This document shows, piece by piece, positions 18,072 to 24,991 of a stretch of 32,857 nt of DNA (the stretch's first letter is position 1; every line of letters starts with the position of its first letter). The DNA is taken from contig QKAV01000214.1 in the NCBI GenBank assembly GCA_003247185.1, positions 1 to 32,857 on the forward strand. Reading direction: 5' to 3'. Under the pieces are notes generated by a model. It ran no database searches. It saw nothing but the letters and a program-made list of their open reading frames with translations, and was not told the origin of the DNA. Source of the DNA: Crocinitomicaceae bacterium (GTDB taxonomy: Bacteria; Bacteroidota; Bacteroidia; Flavobacteriales_D; Crocinitomicaceae). The translations under genes were made by a program, and so were the position numbers.

Positions 18072-18978
18072 TTTTCTCAGCAATTCTTAGTTTGGCGCTT
18101 CTTGAACGCGTATTTATTTCCAGTTCTTGTTCCGAAGGTGTGATCGGGTGTCGGATCACTTCAGAAAAAGGTTTGAGGATGTTACCGAAGAAATCTTTGG
18201 TAATTTCTCCGTCAAATGATCCTCGTTTCATATAGTTCTTTACCAATCTGTCTTCCAGGGAATGATAGGACATCACAACGAGCCTTCCTCCCGGCTTGAT
18301 TACCTCGGAGCAGGCTTCAAGGAACTTTTCCAGAACATCCATTTCATCATTCACTTCAATTCTGATTGCCTGGAAAACCTGAGCCAGATACTTGTGTTCT
18401 TTGTTTTTTGGAGCACATTTTTCAGCTACATCCCGAAGATCGCCTGTGGTTTTGATTTTTTTATTTGAACGGGCGCTAAGCAATTCGCGCACGAGGCGCC
18501 CTGTATTGTTTATTTCACCATAGCTTCTGAAGATGCGATACAATTCTGCTTCAGGGTAATCATTTACTACTTCTGCCGCCGTCTTTCCTGCGGAAGGGTT
18601 CATGCGCATATCCAAAGGTGCATTTCCCCGGATAGAAAATCCCCGGCCTTCTACGTCGAACTGATGAGAAGAAACACCAAGATCAGCCAGCACACCATCA
18701 ACCTGTTTGATCCCAAGCAGGCGTAATTGATTCTTTAGGTAAGCAAAATTTCCTGCGACAAGTGTGAAGTTTGGAGCTTCCCATGCATTTTTGTGAGCAT
18801 CCGGATCCTGATCCACAGCGATAAGTCGCCCTTTCGGGCCAAGTTTTTCGAAGATCGCTTTGGAGTGTCCGCCTCCACCGAATGTAACGTCAACATACAA
18901 GCCATCCGGTTGGATATTTAATCCTTCCAGGCACTCATTAAGCATTACTGGTATGTGGTATGTTGAATTATTCGTCAT
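18061..18978 (-). CDS. rsmH: 16S rRNA (cytosine(1402)-N(4))-methyltransferase
   Basis: RsmH (MraW) methylates N4 of C1402 in the 16S rRNA decoding centre using S-adenosylmethionine. The 305-aa protein opens with YHIPVMLNECLEGL and the cofactor loop VDVTFGGGGHSKAIF (29-43), then DQDPDA, GVLADLGVSSHQFD, RGFSIRGNAPLDMRM, FQAIRIEVNDE and VVMSYHSLEDRLVKNYMK, all characteristic. It follows mraZ, as in most dcw clusters, overlapping it by 11 nt. Confidence 0.98.
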   Translation of the reverse strand: MTNNSTYHIPVMLNECLEGLNIQPDGLYVDVTFGGGGHSKAIFEKLGPKGRLIAVDQDPDAHKNAWEAPNFTLVAGNFAYLKNQLRLLGIKQVDGVLADLGVSSHQFDVEGRGFSIRGNAPLDMRMNPSAGKTAAEVVNDYPEAELYRIFRSYGEINNTGRLVRELLSARSNKKIKTTGDLRDVAEKCAPKNKEHKYLAQVFQAIRIEVNDEMDVLEKFLEACSEVIKPGGRLVVMSYHSLEDRLVKNYMKRGSFDGEITKDFFGNILKPFSEVIRHPITPSEQELEINTRSRSAKLRIAEKNGE

Positions 18979-19426
18979 CTCCGATATCTCCCATTACTTC
19001 ATCTGCTAAATCAGCAAAATCTGCCATGGAAGACTCGATCATGTCGAAGTACTTCGCTTTATCCCAAATTTCGATTCTGTCGTTATAAGCGATCAACATC
19101 GCTTCCTGTTTCAATCCAACGCGTTCCATGTGGGTTACAGGTACGAGGATCCGTCCTGCGTTATCGAGGCTTACCATTTTGGCGCCTTGATGGAATAAGC
19201 GATAGAACAATCGGTTTTTGGGTTTGAAGAGATTCATTTTGGAAAGTTTCTGACTCAGTTTCTCCCATTCATACATTGGATACAACGTGAGACAGTCTTC
19301 AAAACCTTTATTCAACATGAAATCCCGGTCAGCCGAAGGAGGAAGTTGTTTGCGCAGCGCAGCCGGGAAGAGAAATCTTCCTTTTGCGTCCATTTTTACT
19401 TCATATTCTCCTACTAAGCCTGCCAT
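18968..19426 (-). CDS. mraZ: Transcriptional regulator MraZ
   Basis: A DNA-binding protein of 152 aa made of two AbrB/SpoVT-like halves with the signatures DAKGRFLFP (13-21) and DNAGRILVP (88-96). In other bacteria MraZ forms a ring oligomer, binds short direct repeats upstream of its own gene and represses (or, in mollicutes, activates) the dcw operon. I chose the ATG at 19426, giving MAGLVGEYEVKMD; an upstream in-frame start at 19474 would add 16 residues atypical of the family and would run across the GTGG repeats. It is the first gene of the 15-gene operon, and paired GTGG repeats lie at 19456-19474, just ahead of its start. Confidence 0.96.
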   Translation of the reverse strand: MAGLVGEYEVKMDAKGRFLFPAALRKQLPPSADRDFMLNKGFEDCLTLYPMYEWEKLSQKLSKMNLFKPKNRLFYRLFHQGAKMVSLDNAGRILVPVTHMERVGLKQEAMLIAYNDRIEIWDKAKYFDMIESSMADFADLADEVMGDIGDDE

Positions 19427-19455
19427 GACAATAATTGAGGGTAAAAATAGCGGAA

Positions 19456-19474
19456 TTTTACCACTTTTTACCAC
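19456..19474 (-). promoter_or_regulatory. Candidate MraZ operator, proximal GTGG repeat pair
   Basis: On the minus strand two copies of GTGGTAAAA occur in tandem with an exact 10-bp period (starting at 19474 and 19464), 30-48 nt upstream of the mraZ ATG. Known MraZ boxes are direct repeats of a TGGG- or AAAGTG-type core at about one helical turn, which this matches. The pair would lie just downstream of the inferred mraZ transcription start, a position suited to repression. Confidence 0.6.
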
Positions 19475-19515
19475 TCGTCTTCATGTTGTTAATAAATTCA
19501 AACGTGTTAGTGATA

Positions 19516-19547
19516 CAAATGTTACACTAATTAATGAAAATAATCAA
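19516..19547 (-). promoter_or_regulatory. Candidate mraZ (dcw operon) promoter
   Basis: On the minus strand TTG (19547-19545) is followed after 20 nt by TAACATTTG (19524-19516), close to the Bacteroidota -7 consensus TAnnTTTG but with one extra spacer base. It would start transcription near 19510 and give an ~85-nt leader containing the proximal GTGG repeats. Confidence 0.4.
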
Positions 19548-19580
19548 GTTTTATAGGCTTTTTATTGGTTTCTATATGAA

Positions 19581-19600
19581 GTGGGTAAAAGTGGTAGGTT
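19581..19600 (+). promoter_or_regulatory. Candidate second MraZ-type operator, distal GTGG repeat pair
   Basis: GTGGGTAAAA (19581-19590) is followed directly by GTGGTAGGTT (19591-19600), again a 10-bp period but on the plus strand, opposite to the proximal pair. It lies about 85 nt upstream of the rplU -33 element and ~155 nt upstream of mraZ. Confidence 0.5.
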
Positions 19601-19685
19601 TTTAAGATGTGAATAACTTTCTGCTTTTCTCTTCTTCCTCATCTAAGGAAAAATCACAGAAAATCAATATTTTTCGCTCGTAATC

Positions 19686-19715
19686 TTGTGTTGTATGTAA
19701 AAAAGCCTATCTTTG
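19686..19715 (+). promoter_or_regulatory. rplU-rpmA promoter
   Basis: TTG at 19686-19688 and, after 19 nt, TATCTTTG at 19708-19715, a perfect match to the Bacteroidota sigma-A consensus TTG-N(17-23)-TAnnTTTG. Transcription should start near 19721, giving a leader of ~37 nt with a T-rich stretch before the rplU ATG. Confidence 0.75.
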
Positions 19716-19757
19716 TCGTCCAATTTTTTTAATTAGTAACAAATAAATCTAGCACAG

Positions 19758-20069
19758 ATGTACGCAATTGTAGAGATAGCAGGGCAGCAATTTAAAGTGC
19801 AAAAAGACCAGAAGATCTTTGTACATCGTTTGGATGCAGAAGAAGGAAAGAAAGTTAATTTCGATCGCGTTCTTTTAGTTGACAACGATGGTAAAATTTC
19901 TATTGGCGCCCCGGTTATAGAAGGTGCAAAAGTTACCGCAACGGTAGGTGAGCATGTAAAAGGTGATAAAGTAGTAGTTTTCCGTAAAAACCGCAGAAAG
20001 GGATACAGAAAAAGAAACGGTCACCGTCAGCAGTTTACTGCAATTACAATTAATGATATTAAAGCATAA
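19758..20069 (+). CDS. rplU: 50S ribosomal protein L21
   Basis: Ribosomal protein bL21, 103 aa, normal length. It begins [18 protein letters not shown], the conserved L21 start, continues with [22 protein letters not shown] and ends in the basic [24 protein letters not shown] stretch that binds 23S rRNA. It is transcribed divergently from mraZ and followed after 29 nt by rpmA, the universal pairing. Confidence 0.99.
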   Translation: MYAIVEIAGQQFKVQKDQKIFVHRLDAEEGKKVNFDRVLLVDNDGKISIGAPVIEGAKVTATVGEHVKGDKVVVFRKNRRKGYRKRNGHRQQFTAITINDIKA

Positions 20070-20098
20070 TAACCCCGAGGGGATAAAATCTTAATAAA

Positions 20099-20368
20099 AT
20101 GGCACATAAGAAAGGAGTCGGTAGTTCTAAAAACGGACGTGAATCTGAAAGCAAGCGCCTTGGAGTAAAGATCTTCGGAGGTCAGGCTGCTATCGCTGGT
20201 AACATTATTGTACGTCAGCGTGGAACACAACATCACCCAGGTACAAACGTAGGTATTGGTAAAGACCATACACTTTACGCTTTAACTGATGGTTTAGTTG
20301 AATTCCGTAAGAAAAAGAATAATCGTTCTTATGTTTCAGTGGTTCCATTTGAATCAACTGAGGCTTAA
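20099..20368 (+). CDS. rpmA: 50S ribosomal protein L27
   Basis: Ribosomal protein bL27, 89 aa. It starts [22 protein letters not shown], so the flexible N-terminus that reaches the peptidyl-transferase centre is directly encoded, without the cleaved extension seen in Firmicutes. [22 protein letters not shown] and [11 protein letters not shown] follow as expected. It ends just before a strong terminator at 20388-20420. Confidence 0.99.
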   Translation: MAHKKGVGSSKNGRESESKRLGVKIFGGQAAIAGNIIVRQRGTQHHPGTNVGIGKDHTLYALTDGLVEFRKKKNNRSYVSVVPFESTEA

Positions 20369-20387
20369 GATTCGTATACTTGAATTG

Positions 20388-20420
20388 AAGGCGAACTCAG
20401 TAAGAGTTCGCCTTTTTTTT
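20388..20420 (+). terminator. Intrinsic terminator of rplU-rpmA
   Basis: AAGGCGAACTC (20388-20398) pairs perfectly with GAGTTCGCCTT (20404-20414) around the loop AGTAA; eight T residues follow (20413-20420). It is a textbook Rho-independent terminator. Confidence 0.95.
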
Positions 20421-20451
20421 GCTGTTTAATTGCAAGCAATCATTAATTTCG
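20419..20451 (+). promoter_or_regulatory. Candidate serS promoter
   Basis: TTG at 20419-20421, formed by the last T residues of the upstream terminator tract, is followed after 22 nt by TAATTTCG (20444-20451), which differs from TAnnTTTG at one position. The serS ATG lies 18 nt further on. Confidence 0.5.
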
Positions 20452-20469
20452 CACTCAAATTACCCTCTT

Positions 20470-21741
20470 ATGTTAGAAATACAAGAACTAAGACAAAATG
20501 CTGATGGAGTAATCGAAGGATTAAAAAAACGCCATTTCGATGCTCAACCGATTATCACCGAGTTATTAGGCTTAGATGAGCAATGGAGATCCAGAAAAAC
20601 TGAGCTGGAAGGAATTTCCGCGCAGATGAATCAGATCTCGAAGGAAATCGGGATTTTGTTCAAAGAGGGGAAGGCAGAAGAGGCGAATGCAGCAAAAGCT
20701 AAAACAGTTGAGCTGAAAGAACTGGAGGCTAAATTGAAATCAGAAGTAGAAGAATTGGATGAGAAGATTCTTCAATTGATGTACCAGTTGCCTAATGTTC
20801 CAAACGAGTTGGTAAAGGCAGGAAAGTCTGAAGCGGATAATGAAATAGTTTCTGAAGGTGGAGATCAAAGAGAGTACGGATTTGAGCCATTGCCGCACTG
20901 GGATCTGGCTGCGAAATACGATCTGATTGATTTTGAGCTGGGTGTAAAGATTACAGGGGCAGGTTTCCCTATCTACAAAGGAAAAGGTGCCAAGTTGCAA
21001 CGCGCTTTGATTGCTTATTTCCTTGATAAAGCGGAAGAGGCAGGTTACCAGGAGCATATCCCGCCTCACGTAGTAAATGAGGCTTCGGGTTATGGTACAG
21101 GACAACTACCTGACAAAGAGGGGCAAATGTACCATTGTACAGTAGACAATCTTTATTTGATACCGACGGCTGAAGTTCCATTGACGAATATTTATCGCGA
21201 TGTGATTCTGCCGAATGAGGATTTTTCAATCAAAATCACGGGATATACACCATGTTTCAGAAGAGAGGCCGGTTCGTACGGTAAAGATGTACGTGGGCTA
21301 AATCGTCTGCATCAGTTCGATAAAGTGGAGATCGTTCGAATTGAACATCCGAATAATACGGCAAAGGCGCTTGATGAAATGGTGGAGCATGTCCGCGGAC
21401 TTTTACAGGAGCTTGGTCTGCAGTATCGCGTACTGAGATTATGTGGTGGGGACACAGGTTTTGCTTCTGCAATGACTTACGATTTCGAGGTGTTCTCTGC
21501 AGCTCAGGAAAAGTGGTTGGAGGTAAGTTCCGTTTCCCGATTCGATACTTTTCAGTCTAATCGTTTGAAACTAAGATTTAAAAATGCGGATAAGAAAACA
21601 CAATTGTGTCATACATTAAATGGCTCTGCTCTGGCTTTGCCACGAATAGTTGCTGCATTAATGGAGAATTATCAGACAGAAGACGGAATTCTGATTCCGG
21701 CGGTGTTGCAGAAATATACAGGGTTTGATAAAATCAGTTAA
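20470..21741 (+). CDS. serS: Serine--tRNA ligase
   Basis: Class II aminoacyl-tRNA synthetase that charges tRNA-Ser, 423 aa. The start at 20470 gives MLEIQELRQNADGVIEGL, the usual SerRS beginning; an in-frame ATG at 20419 would overlap the terminator and is not credible. Residues ~25-110 form the long antiparallel coiled coil that grips the tRNA variable arm. The catalytic core has motif 2 (CFRREAGSYGKDVRGLNRLHQF) and motif 3 (TLNGSALALPRIVAALMENYQ). IPTAEVPLTN is the serine/ATP pocket segment. It has its own promoter and is followed after 37 nt by an envelope gene. Confidence 0.98.
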   Translation: MLEIQELRQNADGVIEGLKKRHFDAQPIITELLGLDEQWRSRKTELEGISAQMNQISKEIGILFKEGKAEEANAAKAKTVELKELEAKLKSEVEELDEKILQLMYQLPNVPNELVKAGKSEADNEIVSEGGDQREYGFEPLPHWDLAAKYDLIDFELGVKITGAGFPIYKGKGAKLQRALIAYFLDKAEEAGYQEHIPPHVVNEASGYGTGQLPDKEGQMYHCTVDNLYLIPTAEVPLTNIYRDVILPNEDFSIKITGYTPCFRREAGSYGKDVRGLNRLHQFDKVEIVRIEHPNNTAKALDEMVEHVRGLLQELGLQYRVLRLCGGDTGFASAMTYDFEVFSAAQEKWLEVSSVSRFDTFQSNRLKLRFKNADKKTQLCHTLNGSALALPRIVAALMENYQTEDGILIPAVLQKYTGFDKIS

Positions 21742-21778
21742 GCAGAGTAACATTCTGATAAAAAATCGTTTGAAGGTC

Positions 21779-22570
21779 ATGAGAATATTTGTGACCTTCT
21801 TCTTTTTATTTCAGTTATTGTTTGCATCCGGTCAGCAGGATACAATTTCCGTTTTTTTTGATTTCAACAGTTTTGAATTAAGTAAGGATGAACTGCCTAA
21901 GATTGAAAATCGTACGGCAAGAGTCCTGAAATTGGTAGCTTACACAGATACCGTCGGTAGTGAACGTTCCAATAATCAATTGGCGTTGAATCGGATGGAA
22001 GCTGTTCGTGGGAGTTTAAAAAATGGTATTGCAGATAGCGCAGCCATTCTGATTGTCGGCAAAAAATACAAGATTCCGGAAGTATATGTTGCGGCAGATT
22101 GGCGAAGAGTGGATGTAATACTGGAGGTAACGACCAAACCGGCCAGTCAGGAGGATATTCGCTTGGCAAAGGTTAATGAGGAGAATGAGTCGGTGAAGGA
22201 TCAGTTGGTGGAGTTTTTACAGGATACTACCGTCACAGAACAAAAAATATATCTTACGATTCAGTTTTATCCGGGACTCCCGGTTGTTTTGCCTGAATAT
22301 GAAGCGCAACTTTGGACCTTATTTGATTTCATGCGATACAATGAAAATCTTTCGATCGAAATACATGGACATGTTTGTTGCGCCGACGACTATCCCTTGT
22401 CGTACCAAAGAGCAAGGATGGTTTATGAGTTTTTGCAATCCCGAACGATTTCGGTTAAAAGAATGAAATATGAAGGGTTTAGTAATAAAAGACCCAAGAT
22501 ATCTCCGGAAGTGACCGATTTGGATCGGCAACAAAACAGAAGAGTAGAAGTAATTTTCAGGAAGAACTGA
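21779..22570 (+). CDS. Secreted protein with two OmpA-like modules
   Basis: A 263-aa exported protein; the start at 21779 gives MRIFVTFFFLFQLLFASGQ, a clear signal peptide, whereas an in-frame start at 21725 overlaps serS and adds a tail ahead of the signal. Residues ~23-117 look like a first OmpA-type module: ISVFFDFNSFELS, YTDTVGSERSNNQLALNR (55-72) and a closing WRRVDVILEV. Residues ~157-262 form a second: IYLTIQFYPGLPVVLP, IHGHVC, YPLSYQRARMVYEFL (205-219) and NRRVEVIF. OmpA-family modules bind peptidoglycan through an Asp and an Arg; the first module keeps both (Asp57, Arg72), while the second has Cys-Cys-Ala-Asp-Asp in the loop. There is no beta barrel. It probably tethers or senses the cell wall in the periplasm. 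Confidence 0.82.
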   Translation: MRIFVTFFFLFQLLFASGQQDTISVFFDFNSFELSKDELPKIENRTARVLKLVAYTDTVGSERSNNQLALNRMEAVRGSLKNGIADSAAILIVGKKYKIPEVYVAADWRRVDVILEVTTKPASQEDIRLAKVNEENESVKDQLVEFLQDTTVTEQKIYLTIQFYPGLPVVLPEYEAQLWTLFDFMRYNENLSIEIHGHVCCADDYPLSYQRARMVYEFLQSRTISVKRMKYEGFSNKRPKISPEVTDLDRQQNRRVEVIFRKN

Positions 22571-22601
22571 TTGCACTTGCTGAAAATAGACTGTAACTTT
22601 A
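22571..22601 (+). promoter_or_regulatory. Candidate promoter of the lipoprotein-TPR-msrA group
   Basis: TTG at 22571-22573 is followed after 20 nt by TAACTTTA (22594-22601), one base off TAnnTTTG. Only 4 nt separate the box from the ATG at 22606, implying a leaderless or nearly leaderless transcript. Confidence 0.55.
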
Positions 22602-22605
22602 GTCC

Positions 22606-23148
22606 ATGCCAAAGAAATACCTGTCGGTTATTATTTTTCTTTTCGTTCTCTGTTCATGTGTGGATCTTAAACGCGAAAGGCGCATGTCTTCGGTCGATGC
22701 ATTGGAGGAGAAGCTCGAAGTATTTTTAGGAGAGCTCCGCGAAGAACCCATGGATACTTCTGCTTATTTCAACCGGATTGAAGAGGTATTTCAATGGGCA
22801 TTCGCTATCAATGATACCATACAGCCTCAATTAATGTATCGTTTGGATACGGTTAACCTGATCAAAAGTGATTTTGAGGAACGCAATTCAATTTATAACA
22901 GTCTTTTGAATTCGATACCGGAGCGTACGGCAAATTTAAAGGCGCTGAAATATGATATTGAACATGATTACGGAAAGCGTGAAAAGTATGACGCGTTTAT
23001 TGAAGCAGAAACAGTGATGGTTGATTCAATATCTGTCTATTTTGATCGTTATACGGAGTTGGAAAGCAAGTTGAATGGTTATTATTATGATTTTCTTTCC
23101 AAATTGAGTCAAAGTTATTTGATAAATGTTCCCTCGGAGGAACTTTAA
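22606..23148 (+). CDS. Hypothetical lipoprotein
   Basis: A 180-aa protein that I cannot assign to a family. The N-terminus MPKKYLSVIIFLFVLCSC is a lipoprotein signal with lipobox L15-C-S-C18, Cys18 being the acylated residue. The rest is charged and apparently all-helical: KLEVFLGELREEP, a middle region with NRIEEVFQWAFAIND and ERNSIYNSLLNSIPERTANLKALKYDIEHDY, and a C-terminal helix with YFDRYTELESKLNGYYYDFL. No catalytic motif is visible. It sits between an OmpA-type protein and a secreted TPR protein (15 nt to the latter), so an envelope role is likely, perhaps as a partner of the TPR protein. Confidence 0.85.
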   Translation: MPKKYLSVIIFLFVLCSCVDLKRERRMSSVDALEEKLEVFLGELREEPMDTSAYFNRIEEVFQWAFAINDTIQPQLMYRLDTVNLIKSDFEERNSIYNSLLNSIPERTANLKALKYDIEHDYGKREKYDAFIEAETVMVDSISVYFDRYTELESKLNGYYYDFLSKLSQSYLINVPSEEL

Positions 23149-23163
23149 TGCTTAGTTTCGGGT

Positions 23164-24990
23164 ATGCGCTTGTTGTTGACGATATTGTTCATTTTACCTT
23201 TTCTTCTCTTTGCACAGGGGACGGATCATCAATTAGCTGAACATTATTATTCAGAAGGGGAATTTGATAAAGCATTGACCTATTATCAGAAATTGTACGA
23301 GCAAAATGATAATAAATTCTACTTTGATCGCTATGTAACCTGCCTGGAACAAACAGGAGATCTGAAAGAAGTTGAGAAATTGTTGAAAAAGGCAGCTTCC
23401 GGTTCATCTGAACCTCAGGAATACGCTATTCGTCTGGGGCAATTTTACGAAGATCACAATGAACCTGGAAAGGCTGACAAAATTTACAACGATCTCATAG
23501 ATGATCTGCGTCCGAGTTCAAGAGATGTCGTTGCTCTTTACAATGCGTTTAAGGCCCAGGGTAAAAATGATCTGGCATTCAGAACATTGGAAAACGGGAG
23601 GAAATTATTGAAAAATACGTATCCGCTTAACTTTCAGTATGCAGATTATTACGGAGCGATCGGAGAGACAGAAAAAATGATTCAGGAATACCTGGATTTG
23701 TTGGATTATCACGCATCCTATAAAACACATTTGCAACGGATATTGGCGAATCAAATTGATTTCACTGCTGAGAATTCGAAAGAATATGAGCTCCTGAAAA
23801 ATGCATTGATTGAGCGCACCCAAAAACATCCGTCCGAGTTGGTTTACGCAGAGATGCTAACGTGGCTGTTTATTCAACGACAAAACTTTTCGGCGGCTTT
23901 GGTTCAGGTAAAAGCATTGGATAAAAGAACCGAATCAAATGGTTATATGATTTATGATTTTGGCCAGGTATGTGTTGAAAACAAAGATTATACGACAGCA
24001 AGAAAGGCGTTTAAAGCCGTGATTGACCTGGGAGAAAGCTCGAATTATTATGTGAGGGCACAGAATGCCTTGTTGAATGTCAGCTTTCTTGAGGTGACAA
24101 CTTTGCGGAATTTTTCGAAGTCAGATCTGGAAGAGGTAGTGAGTTCATATAAGTCGGTCATCAACAAATTTGGTGTCTCACCCCGTACTTTTCCTTTGGT
24201 GATGGAGTTGGCTCATATCGAAGCATTTTATGCTGATCAGGGCGACTCTGCGTTGAACCGGATGAATAAATTAATTGATTTGAATGGTTTGACGGATATA
24301 CAAAGAGCAGAGGCAAAAATGCAACTGGCGGATATTCACGTTTTACATGGAGATGTCTGGGAAGCTTCGTTGTTATATATGCAGATTGATAAGGCATTTA
24401 AGTATGAGCCCATCGGACATGAGGCAAAATTCAAGAATGCAAGGATTTTCTACTATGACGGTGAATTTGATTTTGCTCAGTCCCAATTGGATGTGTTAAA
24501 ACAGTCTACGTCTAAGCTGATCGCAAATGATGCGATGAAACTTTCGTTACTGATCACGGAAAATTACGGTCTGGACAGCAATTACATTGCTATGCACTGG
24601 TTCTCTCAGGGGGATTTGCTGATCGAACAACACCGTTATGAAGAAGCGTTTAAAATGTTTGATAGTATTTTCGATACGTACCCGTACCACAGTTTGGGAG
24701 ATGAGATTTTACTGAAGAAATCCTACGCGATGCAACTGCAGGGAAGGTGGAATGAGGCCGTAAGTTATCTGGAAGAATTATTGAAATACTATAATGACGA
24801 TATTTTGGCGGACGACGCGCTTTTCCAATTGGGTGATATTTATGAAAATCACTTGATGGATAAAGAAAAGGCGTTGGAGTATTATCGTCGTATTTTGTTT
24901 GATTATAAGGGGAGTTTGTACACGGATGAGGTGCGAAAGCGTTTTCAGAAGTTAAGGGGAGAAAAATCGTTACGCAATGATGAGGGATAG
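23164..24990 (+). CDS. Secreted tetratricopeptide-repeat protein
   Basis: A 608-aa protein with a signal peptide (MRLLLTILFILPFLLFAQG) and helical-hairpin repeats throughout. The first TPR is AEHYYSEGEFDKALTYYQKLYEQ (~25-47). The strongest C-terminal repeats include HRYEEAFKMFDSIFDTYP, GRWNEAVSYLEELLKYY and a repeat around DKEKALEYYRRILFDYKGS. The C-terminal group resembles the TPRs of YbgF/BamD-like envelope proteins. No enzymatic domain is visible, so it is probably a periplasmic scaffold. An imperfect -7-like box (TAGTTTCG, 23153-23160) ends 3 nt before the ATG, but read-through from 22606 is equally likely. Its stop is followed after 1 nt by msrA. Confidence 0.88.
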   Translation: MRLLLTILFILPFLLFAQGTDHQLAEHYYSEGEFDKALTYYQKLYEQNDNKFYFDRYVTCLEQTGDLKEVEKLLKKAASGSSEPQEYAIRLGQFYEDHNEPGKADKIYNDLIDDLRPSSRDVVALYNAFKAQGKNDLAFRTLENGRKLLKNTYPLNFQYADYYGAIGETEKMIQEYLDLLDYHASYKTHLQRILANQIDFTAENSKEYELLKNALIERTQKHPSELVYAEMLTWLFIQRQNFSAALVQVKALDKRTESNGYMIYDFGQVCVENKDYTTARKAFKAVIDLGESSNYYVRAQNALLNVSFLEVTTLRNFSKSDLEEVVSSYKSVINKFGVSPRTFPLVMELAHIEAFYADQGDSALNRMNKLIDLNGLTDIQRAEAKMQLADIHVLHGDVWEASLLYMQIDKAFKYEPIGHEAKFKNARIFYYDGEFDFAQSQLDVLKQSTSKLIANDAMKLSLLITENYGLDSNYIAMHWFSQGDLLIEQHRYEEAFKMFDSIFDTYPYHSLGDEILLKKSYAMQLQGRWNEAVSYLEELLKYYNDDILADDALFQLGDIYENHLMDKEKALEYYRRILFDYKGSLYTDEVRKRFQKLRGEKSLRNDEG

Positions 24991-24991
24991 A

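Larger units (their letters stand above)
19427..19757. promoter_or_regulatory. Divergent control region between mraZ and rplU
   Basis: This 331-bp AT-rich gap is the only sizeable non-coding stretch in the window. It holds a probable mraZ promoter (minus strand), paired 10-bp-phased GTGG repeats on both sides, and the rplU promoter near its right end. I see no tRNA, no riboswitch-like fold and no convincing short gene in it. Confidence 0.8.

Noticed and set aside
19427-19757. Possible small RNA or ribosomal-protein leader in the mraZ-rplU gap
   Set aside because: The inferred rplU leader is only ~37 nt and shows no stable fold, and no terminator-like hairpin occurs within the gap.
20073-20082. 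CCCCGAGGGG palindrome between rplU and rpmA
   Set aside because: The 2-nt loop is too tight for a normal hairpin and no T tract follows. At most it is a minor structure in the 29-nt gap.
23148-23240. A 30-codon frame starting at the TAATG junction after the lipoprotein gene, preceded by GGAGGAA
   Set aside because: It is out of frame with the TPR gene, ends after 30 codons and destroys the clear signal peptide that begins at 23164. The purine-rich match is the end of the lipoprotein coding sequence.
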